DNA of 64,000 nt from Allobosea caraganae (GTDB taxonomy: Bacteria; Pseudomonadota; Alphaproteobacteria; Rhizobiales; Beijerinckiaceae). Positions 9,402-17,525 of this stretch are shown here, one piece after another; the first letter of the stretch is position 1, and every line of letters begins with the position of its first letter. A program made the translations under genes and the position numbers. The stretch is taken from contig NZ_QQTO01000012.1 of the NCBI RefSeq assembly GCF_003351345.1, positions 186,001 through 250,000 of the forward strand, written 5' to 3'. The notes under the pieces were generated by a model. The model was not told the origin of the DNA. It was given only the letters and a program-made list of their open reading frames with translations, and made no database searches.

Positions 9402-9464
9402 AGCCTCGGACCGAAAAGTGGAATCCGGCTTTCGAAAAAATCGGATGCAATAACAAAGGCCTAG
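9400..9464. repeat. palindromic repeat family A (CCGAAAAGTGG type), copy 1
   Basis: It reads TTAGAGCCTCGGACCGAAAAG... and closes with a TCGGATG arm. The motif of a fixed-length element with CCGAAAAGTGG / ACCGGTT-type centre is widespread in Hyphomicrobiales. It begins right at the stop of the HepT-like gene. Other copies: 19961-20013, 55344-55396 and a degenerate half at 38022-38053. Confidence 0.65.
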
Positions 9465-9501
9465 ATCGCCACTTTGCGTCCGGTAGGACGCACGGCGATC
9501 T
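9463..9501. repeat. 39-bp inverted repeat
   Basis: The arms AGATCGCC / GGCGATCT and inner arms GCGTCC / GGACGC around GGTA make a near-complete hairpin. It abuts the family A repeat and could terminate the MntA/HepT transcript. Confidence 0.6.
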
Positions 9502-9515
9502 AAGACGCCGGCCAA

Positions 9516-9542
9516 GCCATGCGCAGCGGACGGCGGCGGAGT
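9516..9542 (+). repeat. 27-bp direct repeat, right copy
   Basis: Second copy of the mutB 3' end. Read in the mutB frame it gives AQRTAAE followed by TAG, so the copy keeps the same C-terminal codons and a stop. Confidence 0.75.
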
Positions 9543-9565
9543 AGCCGCCGTCGCGCAGGATGGGC

Positions 9566-9835
9566 TCAGCGCCAGCCGTAGCGCTCGCGCATGACCGGCG
9601 GCGGGGCGCGGAAGCCGTAGCCGTCATTGTAGCGGCGCCACTGGCGCTGGCCCCAATAGCCATGGGACACGGGCGGCGGCGGTGGGCGGAAGCCGTAGGC
9701 GGGGCGCTGATAGCCGTAGCCGTAGCGGCCGTCATAGGCCTCGGACGAGCCGGCGAAGCTGAGCGTGGCCAGCCCGAGCGCGGCGGCGCCGATGGCGAGC
9801 TTGGCCAGACGGTGGGTGGCGGAGATGCGGAACAT
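9566..9835 (-). CDS. small secreted Tyr/Gly/Pro-rich protein
   Basis: An 89-residue protein with an N-terminal signal peptide (basic start, hydrophobic core LAIGAAALGLATLSFAG, likely cleavage after SSEA). The mature part is rich in Tyr, Gly, Pro and Arg, with PPPPP and FRAPPP stretches. Small proteins of this type are common in Hyphomicrobiales and unassigned. A role in the envelope is inference. The upstream stretch (9836-9933) contains only an inverted repeat GCCGGGAGCATCCCGGC and the end of the pot operon. Confidence 0.7.
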   Translation of the reverse strand: MFRISATHRLAKLAIGAAALGLATLSFAGSSEAYDGRYGYGYQRPAYGFRPPPPPVSHGYWGQRQWRRYNDGYGFRAPPPVMRERYGWR

Positions 9836-9933
9836 GGTTCCCGTCCTGTTGCTGGGCCGGGAGCATCCCGGCCTGGCAAGGACATTCGCATCACGGCGCT
9901 GAACGGGACTTGAGGGCGACGTTCAGCCCTGGT

Positions 9934-10722
9934 TTATCGATCGCTCAATTGCTCCCGCTTCATCAGCAGCGAAGCCGAGATCACCACGACTGCCGCCGTG
10001 ACGATCATGATGGTGCAGGCGGCGTTGATCTCCGGCGTGACGCCACGCTTCACCGCCGAATAGAGCCGGATCGGCAAGGTCGCTGCGCCCGAGCCACCGG
10101 CAAAGGTCGCGACGACGAGGTCGTCGAGCGAGAGCGCGAAGGCCAGCATCCAGGCGGCGGCGATGGCAGGCCAGATCAGCGGCAGGGTCACGGTCCAGAA
10201 GGTGACGAAGGGCGTCGCACCGAGGTCCTGCGCCGCCTCCTCCAGCGAGCGGTCGAAGCCCATCAGCCGCGATTGCACGACGATGCAGGCGAAGCCGAGG
10301 CCGAAGGTGGCGTGCGCGGCGGCGATGGTCCAGAAGCCGCGTTCGACATCCAGGGCGATGAAGAGCAGCAGCAGCGACAGGCCGGTGATCACCTCCGGCA
10401 TCACCAGCGGCGCCAGCACCATGCCGGAAAACAAGGTACGCCCGCGGAAGGCGCCGTAGCGCGTCAGCGCCAAGGCGGCGAGCGTGCCGAGCGCGGTCGC
10501 CGCCGTCGCCGAGACCAGCGCCAGTCGCAGGCTGGTCCAGGCGGCGTCGAGCAGCGCCTCGTTGCCCATCAACGCGCCATACCAATGCGTGGAGAAGCCG
10601 CCCCAGACCGCGACCAGCCGCGAGGCATTGAAGGAATAGGCGACCAGCACCAGGATCGGCAGGTAGAGGAAGGCGAAGCCAAAGACGAGCGCCAGGATCA
10701 GGCCGGGACCGAGCCGCTTCAT
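9934..10722 (-). CDS. potI: putrescine ABC transporter permease
   Basis: A 262-residue inner-membrane permease with about six hydrophobic segments and the EAA loop (SLEEAAQDLGATPFVTFWTVTLP) that contacts the ATPase. Size and position match PotI/PotC. It starts at ATG 10722, overlapping the potH stop by four bases. Last gene of the four-gene operon potF-potG-potH-potI on the minus strand. Substrate is inferred from the binding protein. Confidence 0.92.
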   Translation of the reverse strand: MKRLGPGLILALVFGFAFLYLPILVLVAYSFNASRLVAVWGGFSTHWYGALMGNEALLDAAWTSLRLALVSATAATALGTLAALALTRYGAFRGRTLFSGMVLAPLVMPEVITGLSLLLLFIALDVERGFWTIAAAHATFGLGFACIVVQSRLMGFDRSLEEAAQDLGATPFVTFWTVTLPLIWPAIAAAWMLAFALSLDDLVVATFAGGSGAATLPIRLYSAVKRGVTPEINAACTIMIVTAAVVVISASLLMKREQLSDR

Positions 10723-11630
10723 GCCGCCCTCTCCCGCGCCACACGCGCCCGCTGCAACAGCACCAGCGGCAACACCAGCACGACGAGCAGCGCGATCGCG
10801 ATCGCCGAAGCCAGCGGCCAGTCACGGTTCGAGAAGACCTCGTTCCAGATCACGCCGCCGATCATCAGCGTATCCGGACCGCCGAGCAGGTCGGGAATGA
10901 CGAACTCGCTGACGCAGGGAATGAAGACCAGCGCCGCGCCAGCGAGGATTCCCGGCAGCGACAAGGGCAGCGTCACGGTCAGGAAGGCGGTGAGCGGCGT
11001 CGCGCCGAGATCGGCCGCGGCCTCCAGCAGCGAGCGGTCGAATTTCTGCAAGCTGGCGAAGAGCGGCAACACCATGAAAGGCAGGTAGGAGTAGACCATG
11101 CCGATCAGCACGGCCGCCTCGGTGTTGAGCAGGCGCAGCGGCTCATCCGTGAGACCGAGCCCCATCAGCAGCTTGTCGAGCGGCCCCTCGGGCCCAAGGA
11201 TGCCCATCCAGGCGTAGACGCGGATCAGGAACGAGGTCCAGAACGGCAATACGACGAAGACGAGCAGCGCGCCCTGCCAGCGCTTCGGCGCCACCGCCAT
11301 GGCGTACGCCAGCGGATAGCCGATCAGGAGCGCGAAGAGCGTGGTCAGCGCGGCGATGCGCAGCGAGTAGAGATAGCTCGCGCCATAGAGCGAGTCGCCG
11401 GAGAGCACGTCGTCGAGCAGCGTCTTGAAGTTGCCGAGGTCGAGCCCCGACAGGAACTCGCCGAGCTTCGAAAAGCCCTCGAAATGCGGCTGGTAGGGCG
11501 GCACGGCGCTCGCCACCTCCGAGAGCGCGATGCGCAGCACGATCGCGAAGGGCGCCAGGAAGAACAGCATCAGCCAGAGATAGGGCAAGGCGACGACGAG
11601 GCGCCTTGCCGTCGCGCCGCGCCCGCTCAT
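10719..11630 (-). CDS. potH: putrescine ABC transporter permease
   Basis: A 303-residue membrane permease of the PotB/PotH type. It has an N-terminal transmembrane helix, a periplasmic loop, then five more helices and the EAA motif (SLLEAAADLGATPLTAFLTVTLP). It forms the channel heterodimer with PotI. The ATG at 11630 overlaps the potG stop by four bases, and its own stop overlaps potI, so the operon is translationally coupled. Confidence 0.92.
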   Translation of the reverse strand: MSGRGATARRLVVALPYLWLMLFFLAPFAIVLRIALSEVASAVPPYQPHFEGFSKLGEFLSGLDLGNFKTLLDDVLSGDSLYGASYLYSLRIAALTTLFALLIGYPLAYAMAVAPKRWQGALLVFVVLPFWTSFLIRVYAWMGILGPEGPLDKLLMGLGLTDEPLRLLNTEAAVLIGMVYSYLPFMVLPLFASLQKFDRSLLEAAADLGATPLTAFLTVTLPLSLPGILAGAALVFIPCVSEFVIPDLLGGPDTLMIGGVIWNEVFSNRDWPLASAIAIALLVVLVLPLVLLQRARVARERAA

Positions 11631-12814
11631 GGCGGCAGCACCAGCCCGGCCTCGACATCCCAGGAGAGCCAGACCTTGTCCTCCCAGGCGAAAGGCCGGG
11701 CGATCCGCCGGGTGCGGTTGGCGAGCGCGACCTTGAGCAATTGCCCGCCCTCGCCGCCGACCATGACCTGCACCATGGTGAAATCGCCGAGATAGCCGAT
11801 GTCCCAGATCTCGCCCGCGACCTTGTTGACGCCCTGCCCCGGCTCGTCATGCGAGAGCGTGATCTTCTCGGGGCGCAGGCCGACGAAGATCGCCTCGCCC
11901 GGCTTCAGCGACGGCGCCTCCTCGTCGAGTTCGACCGTGCCGGCTGTGGCGCTCTCGACCGTGACGAGATCGCCCGCGACCGAGGCGACGCGCCCCTCGA
12001 TGATATTGATGTCGCCAACGAACTCCGCGACGTAGCGCGTCGCCGGCGCCTCATAGATCACGTCGGGCGGGCCGATCTGGACGAGCTTGCCATGGGACAT
12101 CACCGCCATGCGGTCGGCCATGGTCATCGCTTCGTCCTGGTCGTGGGTGACGACCATGAAGGTGAGGCCGAGCTCGCTTTGCAGGTCCATCAGCTCGAAC
12201 TGGGTCGCTTCGCGCAGCTTGCGGTCGAGCGCCGCCATCGGCTCGTCGAGCAGCAGGAGCTTGGGCCGCTTGGCGAGCGAGCGGGCGAGTGCGACGCGCT
12301 GGCGCTGACCGCCGGAGAGCTGGTCCGGCCGGCGCTTGCCGAGCCCATCGAGCTTCACCAGCGCCAGCATTTCCTCGACCCGCCGGGTGATCTCGGGCTT
12401 GGGCAAGCCCTCGCGCCTGAGGCCATAGGCGACGTTGTCGGCGACGCTGAGATGCGGGAACAGCGCGTAGGACTGGAACATCATGTTGATAGGCCGCCGA
12501 TGCGGCGGGACCTTGGTGATGTCGACGCCGTCGAGCAGGATCTCGCCGGCATCCGGCGTCTCGAACCCGGCCAGCATGCGCATAAGCGTGGTCTTGCCGC
12601 AGCCTGACGGCCCGAGCAGTGCGAAGAACTCGCGCGGGTAGAGCGAAAGCGAGAGATCATCGACCGCTGTCACGTTGCCGAAGCGCTTCACGACATTGCG
12701 GAAGCTGACTAGCGGCTTGGCCGCCGGATCGTTCCAGGGCTGGAAGGCGCGGCGCACGCTGCCCGGCGAGGCCTTGCGCGCCGGCACCGCCCCCGTCCGC
12801 GCCGCCTCGCTCAC
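11627..12814 (-). CDS. potG: putrescine ABC transporter ATP-binding protein
   Basis: An ABC ATPase with Walker A GPSGCGKTT, signature LSGGQRQR, Walker B LLLLDEPMAALD and a C-terminal TOBE-type regulatory domain, matching PotA/PotG in length. Two GTG starts are possible. I chose 12814 because it forms the GTGA overlap with the potF stop, the same arrangement as the other junctions; a start at 12838 would add eight residues. It energises import with PotH and PotI. Confidence 0.92.
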   Translation of the reverse strand: MSEAARTGAVPARKASPGSVRRAFQPWNDPAAKPLVSFRNVVKRFGNVTAVDDLSLSLYPREFFALLGPSGCGKTTLMRMLAGFETPDAGEILLDGVDITKVPPHRRPINMMFQSYALFPHLSVADNVAYGLRREGLPKPEITRRVEEMLALVKLDGLGKRRPDQLSGGQRQRVALARSLAKRPKLLLLDEPMAALDRKLREATQFELMDLQSELGLTFMVVTHDQDEAMTMADRMAVMSHGKLVQIGPPDVIYEAPATRYVAEFVGDINIIEGRVASVAGDLVTVESATAGTVELDEEAPSLKPGEAIFVGLRPEKITLSHDEPGQGVNKVAGEIWDIGYLGDFTMVQVMVGGEGGQLLKVALANRTRRIARPFAWEDKVWLSWDVEAGLVLPP

Positions 12815-13926
12815 TTGCCCGTCTTCACGCGCGTCCACAGCCGGTTCACCAGCCTCTGCGTCTTCTGGTCATAGGGCGTGATCGTATAGAGCCGGCTCAT
12901 CACCGCATCCGGCGGATAGATGCCGGGATTGTCGCGCACGGCGGCCGAGAGCAGCGGCTTCGAGGCGATGTTGCCGTTGGCGTACTGGATGAAGTCCGAG
13001 TTCTTCGCCGCCATGGCCGGCCGGTTGACGAAGTCGATGAACTGCAGGGCCGCATCGGGATTAGCCGCGTCCTTCGGGATGACGAAGGAATCGAACCACA
13101 TCAGCGCGCCCTCCTTCGGGATGGAATAGGCGATCTCGACCTTGTTCTTGGCCTCCTCGGCGCGCTTCTTGGCCTGGAGTATGTCGCCGGAATAGCCGAC
13201 CGCGAGGCAGATATCGCCGTTGGCGAGCGCGTTGATGTATTCCGACGAGTGAAACTTCTGGATGTTCGGCCGCATCTTGCGCAGCAGCTCGGCCGCCTTG
13301 TTGAGGTCGGCCTCGTTCTTCGAGTCAGGGTTCAGGCCGAGATAGCGCAGCGCCGCCGGGAACATCTCCTCGACCGCGTCGAGCACGTGCACGCCGCAAT
13401 TCGAGAGCTTCTTCAGCTTCTCGGCATCGAACAGGATGCTCCAGGAATCGATCACCGCGTCGGGGCCGAGCCGCTCCTTGATCTTGGCGACGTTGTAGCC
13501 GATCCCGGTGGTGCCCCACATGTAGTTCACGGCGTATTTGTTGCCGGGATCGTACTTGGCTAGGCGCTGCTGGATCTCGGGCCAGGCGTTCTTGAGGTTG
13601 GGCACCTTGGCGGCGTCGATCGGCGCGTAGAGGCCAAGCGGGATATGGCGCGGCAGGAAGGAGGCGGTGACGACGATCAGGTCGTAGCCGGTCTTGCCGG
13701 CGAGCAGCTTGGTCTCGACAGTCTCCATCTGGTCGAACGTGTCGTAGACGACGGTAATGCCGGTCTCCTTCTTGAAGGCGTCGAGCACCTCCGGATCGAC
13801 ATAGTCGGACCAGTTGTAGATGCGCAGTTCCTTGTTCTGCGCCTCAGCCGGTGCTCCCACGATCAAAGCCCACCCCAGCGCCGCGGCCGCAGCCAGGCCC
13901 TTCAAGCCTCGTCCAACCCTAGCCAA
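12811..13926 (-). CDS. potF: putrescine-binding periplasmic protein
   Basis: A spermidine/putrescine-binding protein with the family start KELRIYNWSDYVDPEVLDAF directly after a signal peptide ending APAEA. I chose the TTG at 13926: GGAGGGG lies just upstream, it gives a compact signal peptide (ARVGRGLKGLAAAAALGWALIVGAPAEA) and 371 residues, close to the 370 of E. coli PotF. A GTG at 14001 would add a charged 25-residue extension. First gene of potFGHI. Confidence 0.9.
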   Translation of the reverse strand: MARVGRGLKGLAAAAALGWALIVGAPAEAQNKELRIYNWSDYVDPEVLDAFKKETGITVVYDTFDQMETVETKLLAGKTGYDLIVVTASFLPRHIPLGLYAPIDAAKVPNLKNAWPEIQQRLAKYDPGNKYAVNYMWGTTGIGYNVAKIKERLGPDAVIDSWSILFDAEKLKKLSNCGVHVLDAVEEMFPAALRYLGLNPDSKNEADLNKAAELLRKMRPNIQKFHSSEYINALANGDICLAVGYSGDILQAKKRAEEAKNKVEIAYSIPKEGALMWFDSFVIPKDAANPDAALQFIDFVNRPAMAAKNSDFIQYANGNIASKPLLSAAVRDNPGIYPPDAVMSRLYTITPYDQKTQRLVNRLWTRVKTGK

Positions 13927-14069
13927 TCTGCCCCTCCACCGAAGACCCTGAGTCTGCCGCAGCGGCGGCACGCTATCAGCTTGCCCGGTAGCCTCAACCA
14001 CCTTTTCGTGAAGCGCGGGCCGGCGCCGCCACCTTGCGATGCAACAAGCCGGCCAGATATCCTGCCGCG

Positions 14070-14807
14070 ATGCGCCACGCCCGCCGTTTCCTGCTGCTGT
14101 TCTCGCTGTTCTTCCTGCTGCCGGTCGCGACCCATGCGGCGTGGTGGTACTGGCAGCCGCTTGCGCCGGACTGGCGTCGGGCCGACTGGTCGAGCGCGCA
14201 TTTGCTGCCTGCCGCCACGATCGAGCCGGAGGCCACGATCCACGTCTTCGCGGCCCGCGTCGGGCGCTGGCGCGGCATCTTCGCGCATCATTCCTGGGTG
14301 GTGGTGAAGGAGGCCAATGCCACGGCCTATACGCGCTTCGACGTGGTCGGCTGGGGCAACCCGGTGCGCGTCAACCATCGCGAGGCGGATGGGCGCTGGT
14401 TCGGCAACGTGCCGGAGCTGGTCGCGCAGGTGAAGGGACCGGCTGCCGAAGCGCTGATCCCGCGCATCCGCGCTGCGGTGAAGAGCTATTCCTATAACAG
14501 CTACGGCACCTATTCGGCCTGGCCGGGGCCGAACTCGAACAGCTTCGTCCAGCACGTCCTGGCCGAGGTGCCGGAACTGCACCGCGCCCTGCCGCCGACC
14601 GCGATCGGCAAGGACTGGCGCGATGACGGGCTCTTCGCCGGGCTGACGCCGAGCCGCACCGGCATCCAGGCCTCGCTCTTCGGCGTGGCCGGCGTGACGC
14701 TCGGCTGGGTCGAGGGCGTCGAGATCAACCTGCTCGGGCTGGTCGCCGGGCTCGACATCCGCGAGCCGGCGCTGAAGCTGCCGGGCTGGGGGCGGGTGGG
14801 AATCTAG
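14070..14807 (+). CDS. DUF3750 domain membrane-anchored protein
   Basis: A 245-residue protein. An N-terminal hydrophobic anchor (FLLLFSLFFLLPVATHA) is followed by a conserved region with HSWVVVKE, SYNSYGTYSAWPGPNSNSF and a glycine-rich C-terminus, the pattern of DUF3750. The NSNSF segment and nearby histidines resemble a hydrolase-like site, but no function is established. The ATG at 14070 is preferred over 14034 because it places the hydrophobic core correctly. Divergent from potF. Confidence 0.82.
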   Translation: MRHARRFLLLFSLFFLLPVATHAAWWYWQPLAPDWRRADWSSAHLLPAATIEPEATIHVFAARVGRWRGIFAHHSWVVVKEANATAYTRFDVVGWGNPVRVNHREADGRWFGNVPELVAQVKGPAAEALIPRIRAAVKSYSYNSYGTYSAWPGPNSNSFVQHVLAEVPELHRALPPTAIGKDWRDDGLFAGLTPSRTGIQASLFGVAGVTLGWVEGVEINLLGLVAGLDIREPALKLPGWGRVGI

Positions 14808-14810
14808 GGA

Positions 14811-15209
14811 TCACGGGCCGCGCCGAACCCCCTTGAGGCGACGCTCGGCGGAGGCCAATTTCACGAGGGTTGCGACCTTTGTCATGGTTGCCCGACTCAA
14901 GCTGCCAATGGCGGTCGGCGACGCTAGGTCGAAGAGCTCGTCGGACGCGGCAACGTTGTATTCGTCCACGATCAGCCAGGTCGGAAAATCCAGTCCCGTA
15001 CGCCTGCATTCGAATTGGCCGATCGGCAACGAGAGGCGATCGGATCCCGGCTGCTTGCTCGTCAGAGGAAAGAGATAAAGCAGAGCCGGATTGCTCGGCG
15101 TGCGGACAACGAGGCAGACCGGCCTGTCTTTTCGGCCACTCTCCTCGCCGTCCTCGACCTGATGCGACCAGAGATAGTAGAAGCGCAGGATATCTCCCTG
15201 CTCAAACAT
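14811..15209 (-). CDS. PemK/MazF-like toxin candidate
   Basis: A 132-residue protein. Near the N-terminus it has FEQGDILRFYYLW and GRKDRPVCLVV, resembling the GD(I/V) ... RPxxVV core of MazF/PemK endoribonucleases. The next strands, LLYLFPLTSKQP and TWLIVDEYNV, also fit that fold. Its ATG overlaps the end of the Phd-like antitoxin gene by eight bases in antitoxin-toxin order. Similarity to characterised MazF is weak, so the toxin assignment rests on context plus a partial motif. Confidence 0.65.
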   Translation of the reverse strand: MFEQGDILRFYYLWSHQVEDGEESGRKDRPVCLVVRTPSNPALLYLFPLTSKQPGSDRLSLPIGQFECRRTGLDFPTWLIVDEYNVAASDELFDLASPTAIGSLSRATMTKVATLVKLASAERRLKGVRRGP

Positions 15210-15444
15210 CGTCTTTAGCGTCCAGGATCGCGTCGATTCCCTTCATCAGGCCGGCATGAATATCGTCCGGCGCATTCTCGATCGTGTAAGCCTGCGTCTT
15301 TCCAACCAATCGCCGGTAAAGCTCGGCGTTGATGATCACCAACTTTTCCTTGCCGTGCTTGGTCAGGGCGACCGGCTCGATCATGGCGGCATCCATCACC
15401 GCGCCGGAGAGCCGGTTCAGATCGGAAAATCGAAACTGCTTCAT
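15202..15444 (-). CDS. Phd/YefM-type antitoxin
   Basis: An 80-residue protein starting at ATG 15444 (GGGGTC upstream). It has the Phd/YefM-like layout: FRFSDLNRLSGAVMDAAMIEPVALTKHGKEKLVIINAELYRRL, an N-terminal DNA-binding fold followed by an acidic tail that would bind the toxin. The frame extends upstream to 15507 but that part crosses the palindrome. It overlaps the PemK-like gene and follows a perfect 28-bp palindrome, which fits an autoregulated module. Confidence 0.85.
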   Translation of the reverse strand: MKQFRFSDLNRLSGAVMDAAMIEPVALTKHGKEKLVIINAELYRRLVGKTQAYTIENAPDDIHAGLMKGIDAILDAKDDV

Positions 15445-15462
15445 GGCCGACCCCAATGCTAA

Positions 15463-15490
15463 ATTACGTATTATACGTATAATACGTAAT
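15463..15490. promoter_or_regulatory. 28-bp perfect palindrome, probable TA operator
   Basis: A perfect AT-rich palindrome with three ACGT cores spaced nine bases apart, 18 bp upstream of the antitoxin ATG. AT-rich sequence of this kind is striking in this GC-rich DNA. It probably contains the promoter and the Phd-type binding site. Confidence 0.75.
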
Positions 15491-15529
15491 GCCTTGCAAT
15501 CAAGCAAGGGGCAATCGCGACGAAAGCCC

Positions 15530-16813
15530 TCACACCGCGTCGAAGGCCTGCGCCAGATCCGAGATCAGATCCTCGATGTTCTCGATCCCCACCGAAATCC
15601 GGATCAGCGCATCCGTCAGCCCGATCTCCTCGCGCAGCTCGCGCGCCACGCCGGAATGGGTCATTGCGGCGGGATGCGAGACCAGCGTCTCGGTGCCGCC
15701 GAGGCTGACCGCGAGCTTCATGATCTGGAGGTTGTCGAGCACCGCGAAAGCCTCCTTCTCGCCGCCCTTGACGTCGAAGGAGAAGGTCGAGCCCGGCGCC
15801 GTGCACTGCCGGTCGAAGACGGGCTTACGCGGGTCGCCATCCTTGAGGTCGCCGAGATAGTGCAGCTTGGCGACCTTGGGGTGGCCGGCGAGATAGTCCG
15901 CCACCAAGCGCGCGTTCTCGTTGGCGCGGCTCATGCGGATGTCGAGCGTCTCGAGCGAGCGCATCAGCATCCAGCAGGAATTCGGGTCGAGCTGCGTGCC
16001 GAGCGAGCTGCGCCAGCCCTTGACCTGCTTGACCAGAGCGTCCTTGCCGCTGATCGAGCCGCCGACGAGGTCGCTATGGCCGCCGACATATTTGGTCAGC
16101 GAGAGCAGCGAGAGATCGGCGCCGTGCTTCAGCGGCTTCTGGAATTTCGGGCCGAGCATGGTGTTGTCGACCACGACCGGCGGGCGATGGCCCTGCGACT
16201 TCTCCAGCTCATCGGCGATTGCGGCGCAGGCGACGAGATCGACGAGGCCGTTGGTCGGGTTGGCCGGCGTCTCGACCAGGATCATGCCGACCCGGCCCTT
16301 GGCGGCGGCGGCCTTGGCGGTCTCGCGCATCTGCGCGATGTCGACGCCGTCGGTGAAGCCGAAGGGCGTGACGCCAAAGGCGCCCATCTGGTTCTTCAGC
16401 AGCGTCTCGGTGCCGCCATAGAGCGGGCGGCTATGGATCACGGTGTCGCCGGGGCGCAGGAAGGCGAAGCAGGTCGTGGCGATCGCGGCCATGCCGCTGG
16501 CGAAGACGGCGCAGCGCTCGGCCTCGTCCCAGATCGCGAGGCGATCCTCCAGGATCTCCATGTTGGGGTGGTTGAAGCGCGAATAGACCAGGCCCGACTT
16601 CTCGCCCGGCTTGAGCTGGCGGCGGCCGGAGGTCAGGTCGAAGAAGTCCTTGCCCTGCTGGGCGTTCTCGAAGACGAAGGTCGAGGTCAGGAATACCGGC
16701 GGCTTGAGCGAGCCCTCCGACATGGCCGGCGAGTAGCCGTAGCCCATCATCAGCGTCTCGGGATGCAGCTTGCGATTGGCGATGCGGTCCTTGTGGTAGT
16801 TGTCCTCGCTCAT
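15530..16813 (-). CDS. methionine gamma-lyase / cystathionine gamma-synthase-type PLP enzyme
   Basis: A 427-residue Cys/Met-metabolism PLP enzyme. The PLP lysine is K241 in SLTKYVGGHSD, preceded by VVVDNTMLGP and the substrate segment YSRFNHPN. The size and the divergent AsnC-type regulator fit the alphaproteobacterial methionine gamma-lyase-like group, which would release methanethiol, ammonia and 2-oxobutyrate. Cystathionine gamma-synthase or O-acetylhomoserine sulfhydrylase cannot be excluded from sequence alone. No SAM riboswitch was seen in the 150-bp leader. Confidence 0.88.
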   Translation of the reverse strand: MSEDNYHKDRIANRKLHPETLMMGYGYSPAMSEGSLKPPVFLTSTFVFENAQQGKDFFDLTSGRRQLKPGEKSGLVYSRFNHPNMEILEDRLAIWDEAERCAVFASGMAAIATTCFAFLRPGDTVIHSRPLYGGTETLLKNQMGAFGVTPFGFTDGVDIAQMRETAKAAAAKGRVGMILVETPANPTNGLVDLVACAAIADELEKSQGHRPPVVVDNTMLGPKFQKPLKHGADLSLLSLTKYVGGHSDLVGGSISGKDALVKQVKGWRSSLGTQLDPNSCWMLMRSLETLDIRMSRANENARLVADYLAGHPKVAKLHYLGDLKDGDPRKPVFDRQCTAPGSTFSFDVKGGEKEAFAVLDNLQIMKLAVSLGGTETLVSHPAAMTHSGVARELREEIGLTDALIRISVGIENIEDLISDLAQAFDAV

Positions 16814-16964
16814 CGCGATCTCCCCTTTGCCTGCTCTTGCCCCGCCTGGAAGGCGCTGGACGACAGGTTAGGCCGATCCCGACGGCATTGCATGACCGAT
16901 CACGATCGTCGTAGAGGCTCGTTGTGCAGCTTTCTGCTCAAACGCCCGCACTGAGGAGCAGCCT

Positions 16965-17423
16965 ATGCTCGATACGACCGACCGCCGCATGCTCGCCCTC
17001 CTGCAGGAGGATGGCCGCATCACCAACCAGGACCTGTCGCAGAAGATCGGGCTGTCGCCGACGCCCTGCCTGCGCCGGCTGAAGCGCCTGGAGGAGAGCG
17101 GCGTGATCCAGGGCTATTCGGCGATCGTCGACCCCAAGGCCTATGGCCTGCCCTTCAGCGTCTTCGTCTCGATCCGGCTGTCTCAGCAGACGCAGGACAA
17201 CATCGCCGAGTTCGAGAAGGCGGTCGAAAGCTGGAACGAGGTGGCCGAGTGCTACCTGATGACCGGCTCGCAGGACTACCTGCTGCGCGTGCTGACCGAC
17301 GGGATCGAGGGCTATGAGCGCTTCCTGAAGCAGAAGATCACGCGGCTGAAATGCATCCAGTCGGTCGAGTCGAACTTCGCCCTCGGCACGATCAAGAAGC
17401 GCATCGGCCTGCCGCCGATCTGA
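16965..17423 (+). CDS. Lrp/AsnC-family regulator
   Basis: A 152-residue regulator with an N-terminal winged helix (LQEDGRITNQDLSQKIGLSPTPCLRRLKRLEESG) and a C-terminal RAM effector domain (SVFVSIRLSQ ... TGSQDYLLRV). It is divergent from the PLP lyase across a 151-bp intergenic region and very likely controls it in response to an amino acid. It starts at ATG 16965 behind GAGGAG. Confidence 0.92.
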   Translation: MLDTTDRRMLALLQEDGRITNQDLSQKIGLSPTPCLRRLKRLEESGVIQGYSAIVDPKAYGLPFSVFVSIRLSQQTQDNIAEFEKAVESWNEVAECYLMTGSQDYLLRVLTDGIEGYERFLKQKITRLKCIQSVESNFALGTIKKRIGLPPI

Positions 17424-17441
17424 CCAACGCCAGAATACCTC

Positions 17442-17491
17442 AGCCCTCATCCTGAGGAGCCGCTTTGGCGGCGTCTCGAAGGATGAGGGCT
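17442..17491. repeat. palindromic repeat family C, solo copy 1
   Basis: A 50-bp hairpin AGCCCTCATCCTGAGGAGC...AAGGATGAGGGCT lies between the converging AsnC-type and DUF900 genes, where it may act as a two-way terminator. It matches the copy at 56355-56403 and half of the dimer inside xdhA. Confidence 0.85.
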
Positions 17492-17525
17492 GTGGCTCCA
17501 GTATGAGGGCGTGGTTCCAGTGGCC

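Noticed and set aside
16894-16910. Lrp-box candidate GACCGATCACGATCGTC
   Set aside because: Only two GATC words, not a real inverted repeat; too weak to call.
16814-16964. SAM riboswitch before the methionine gamma-lyase-type gene
   Set aside because: No SAM-II-like pseudoknot pattern in the 150-bp leader on the minus strand; control by the divergent AsnC-type regulator is simpler.
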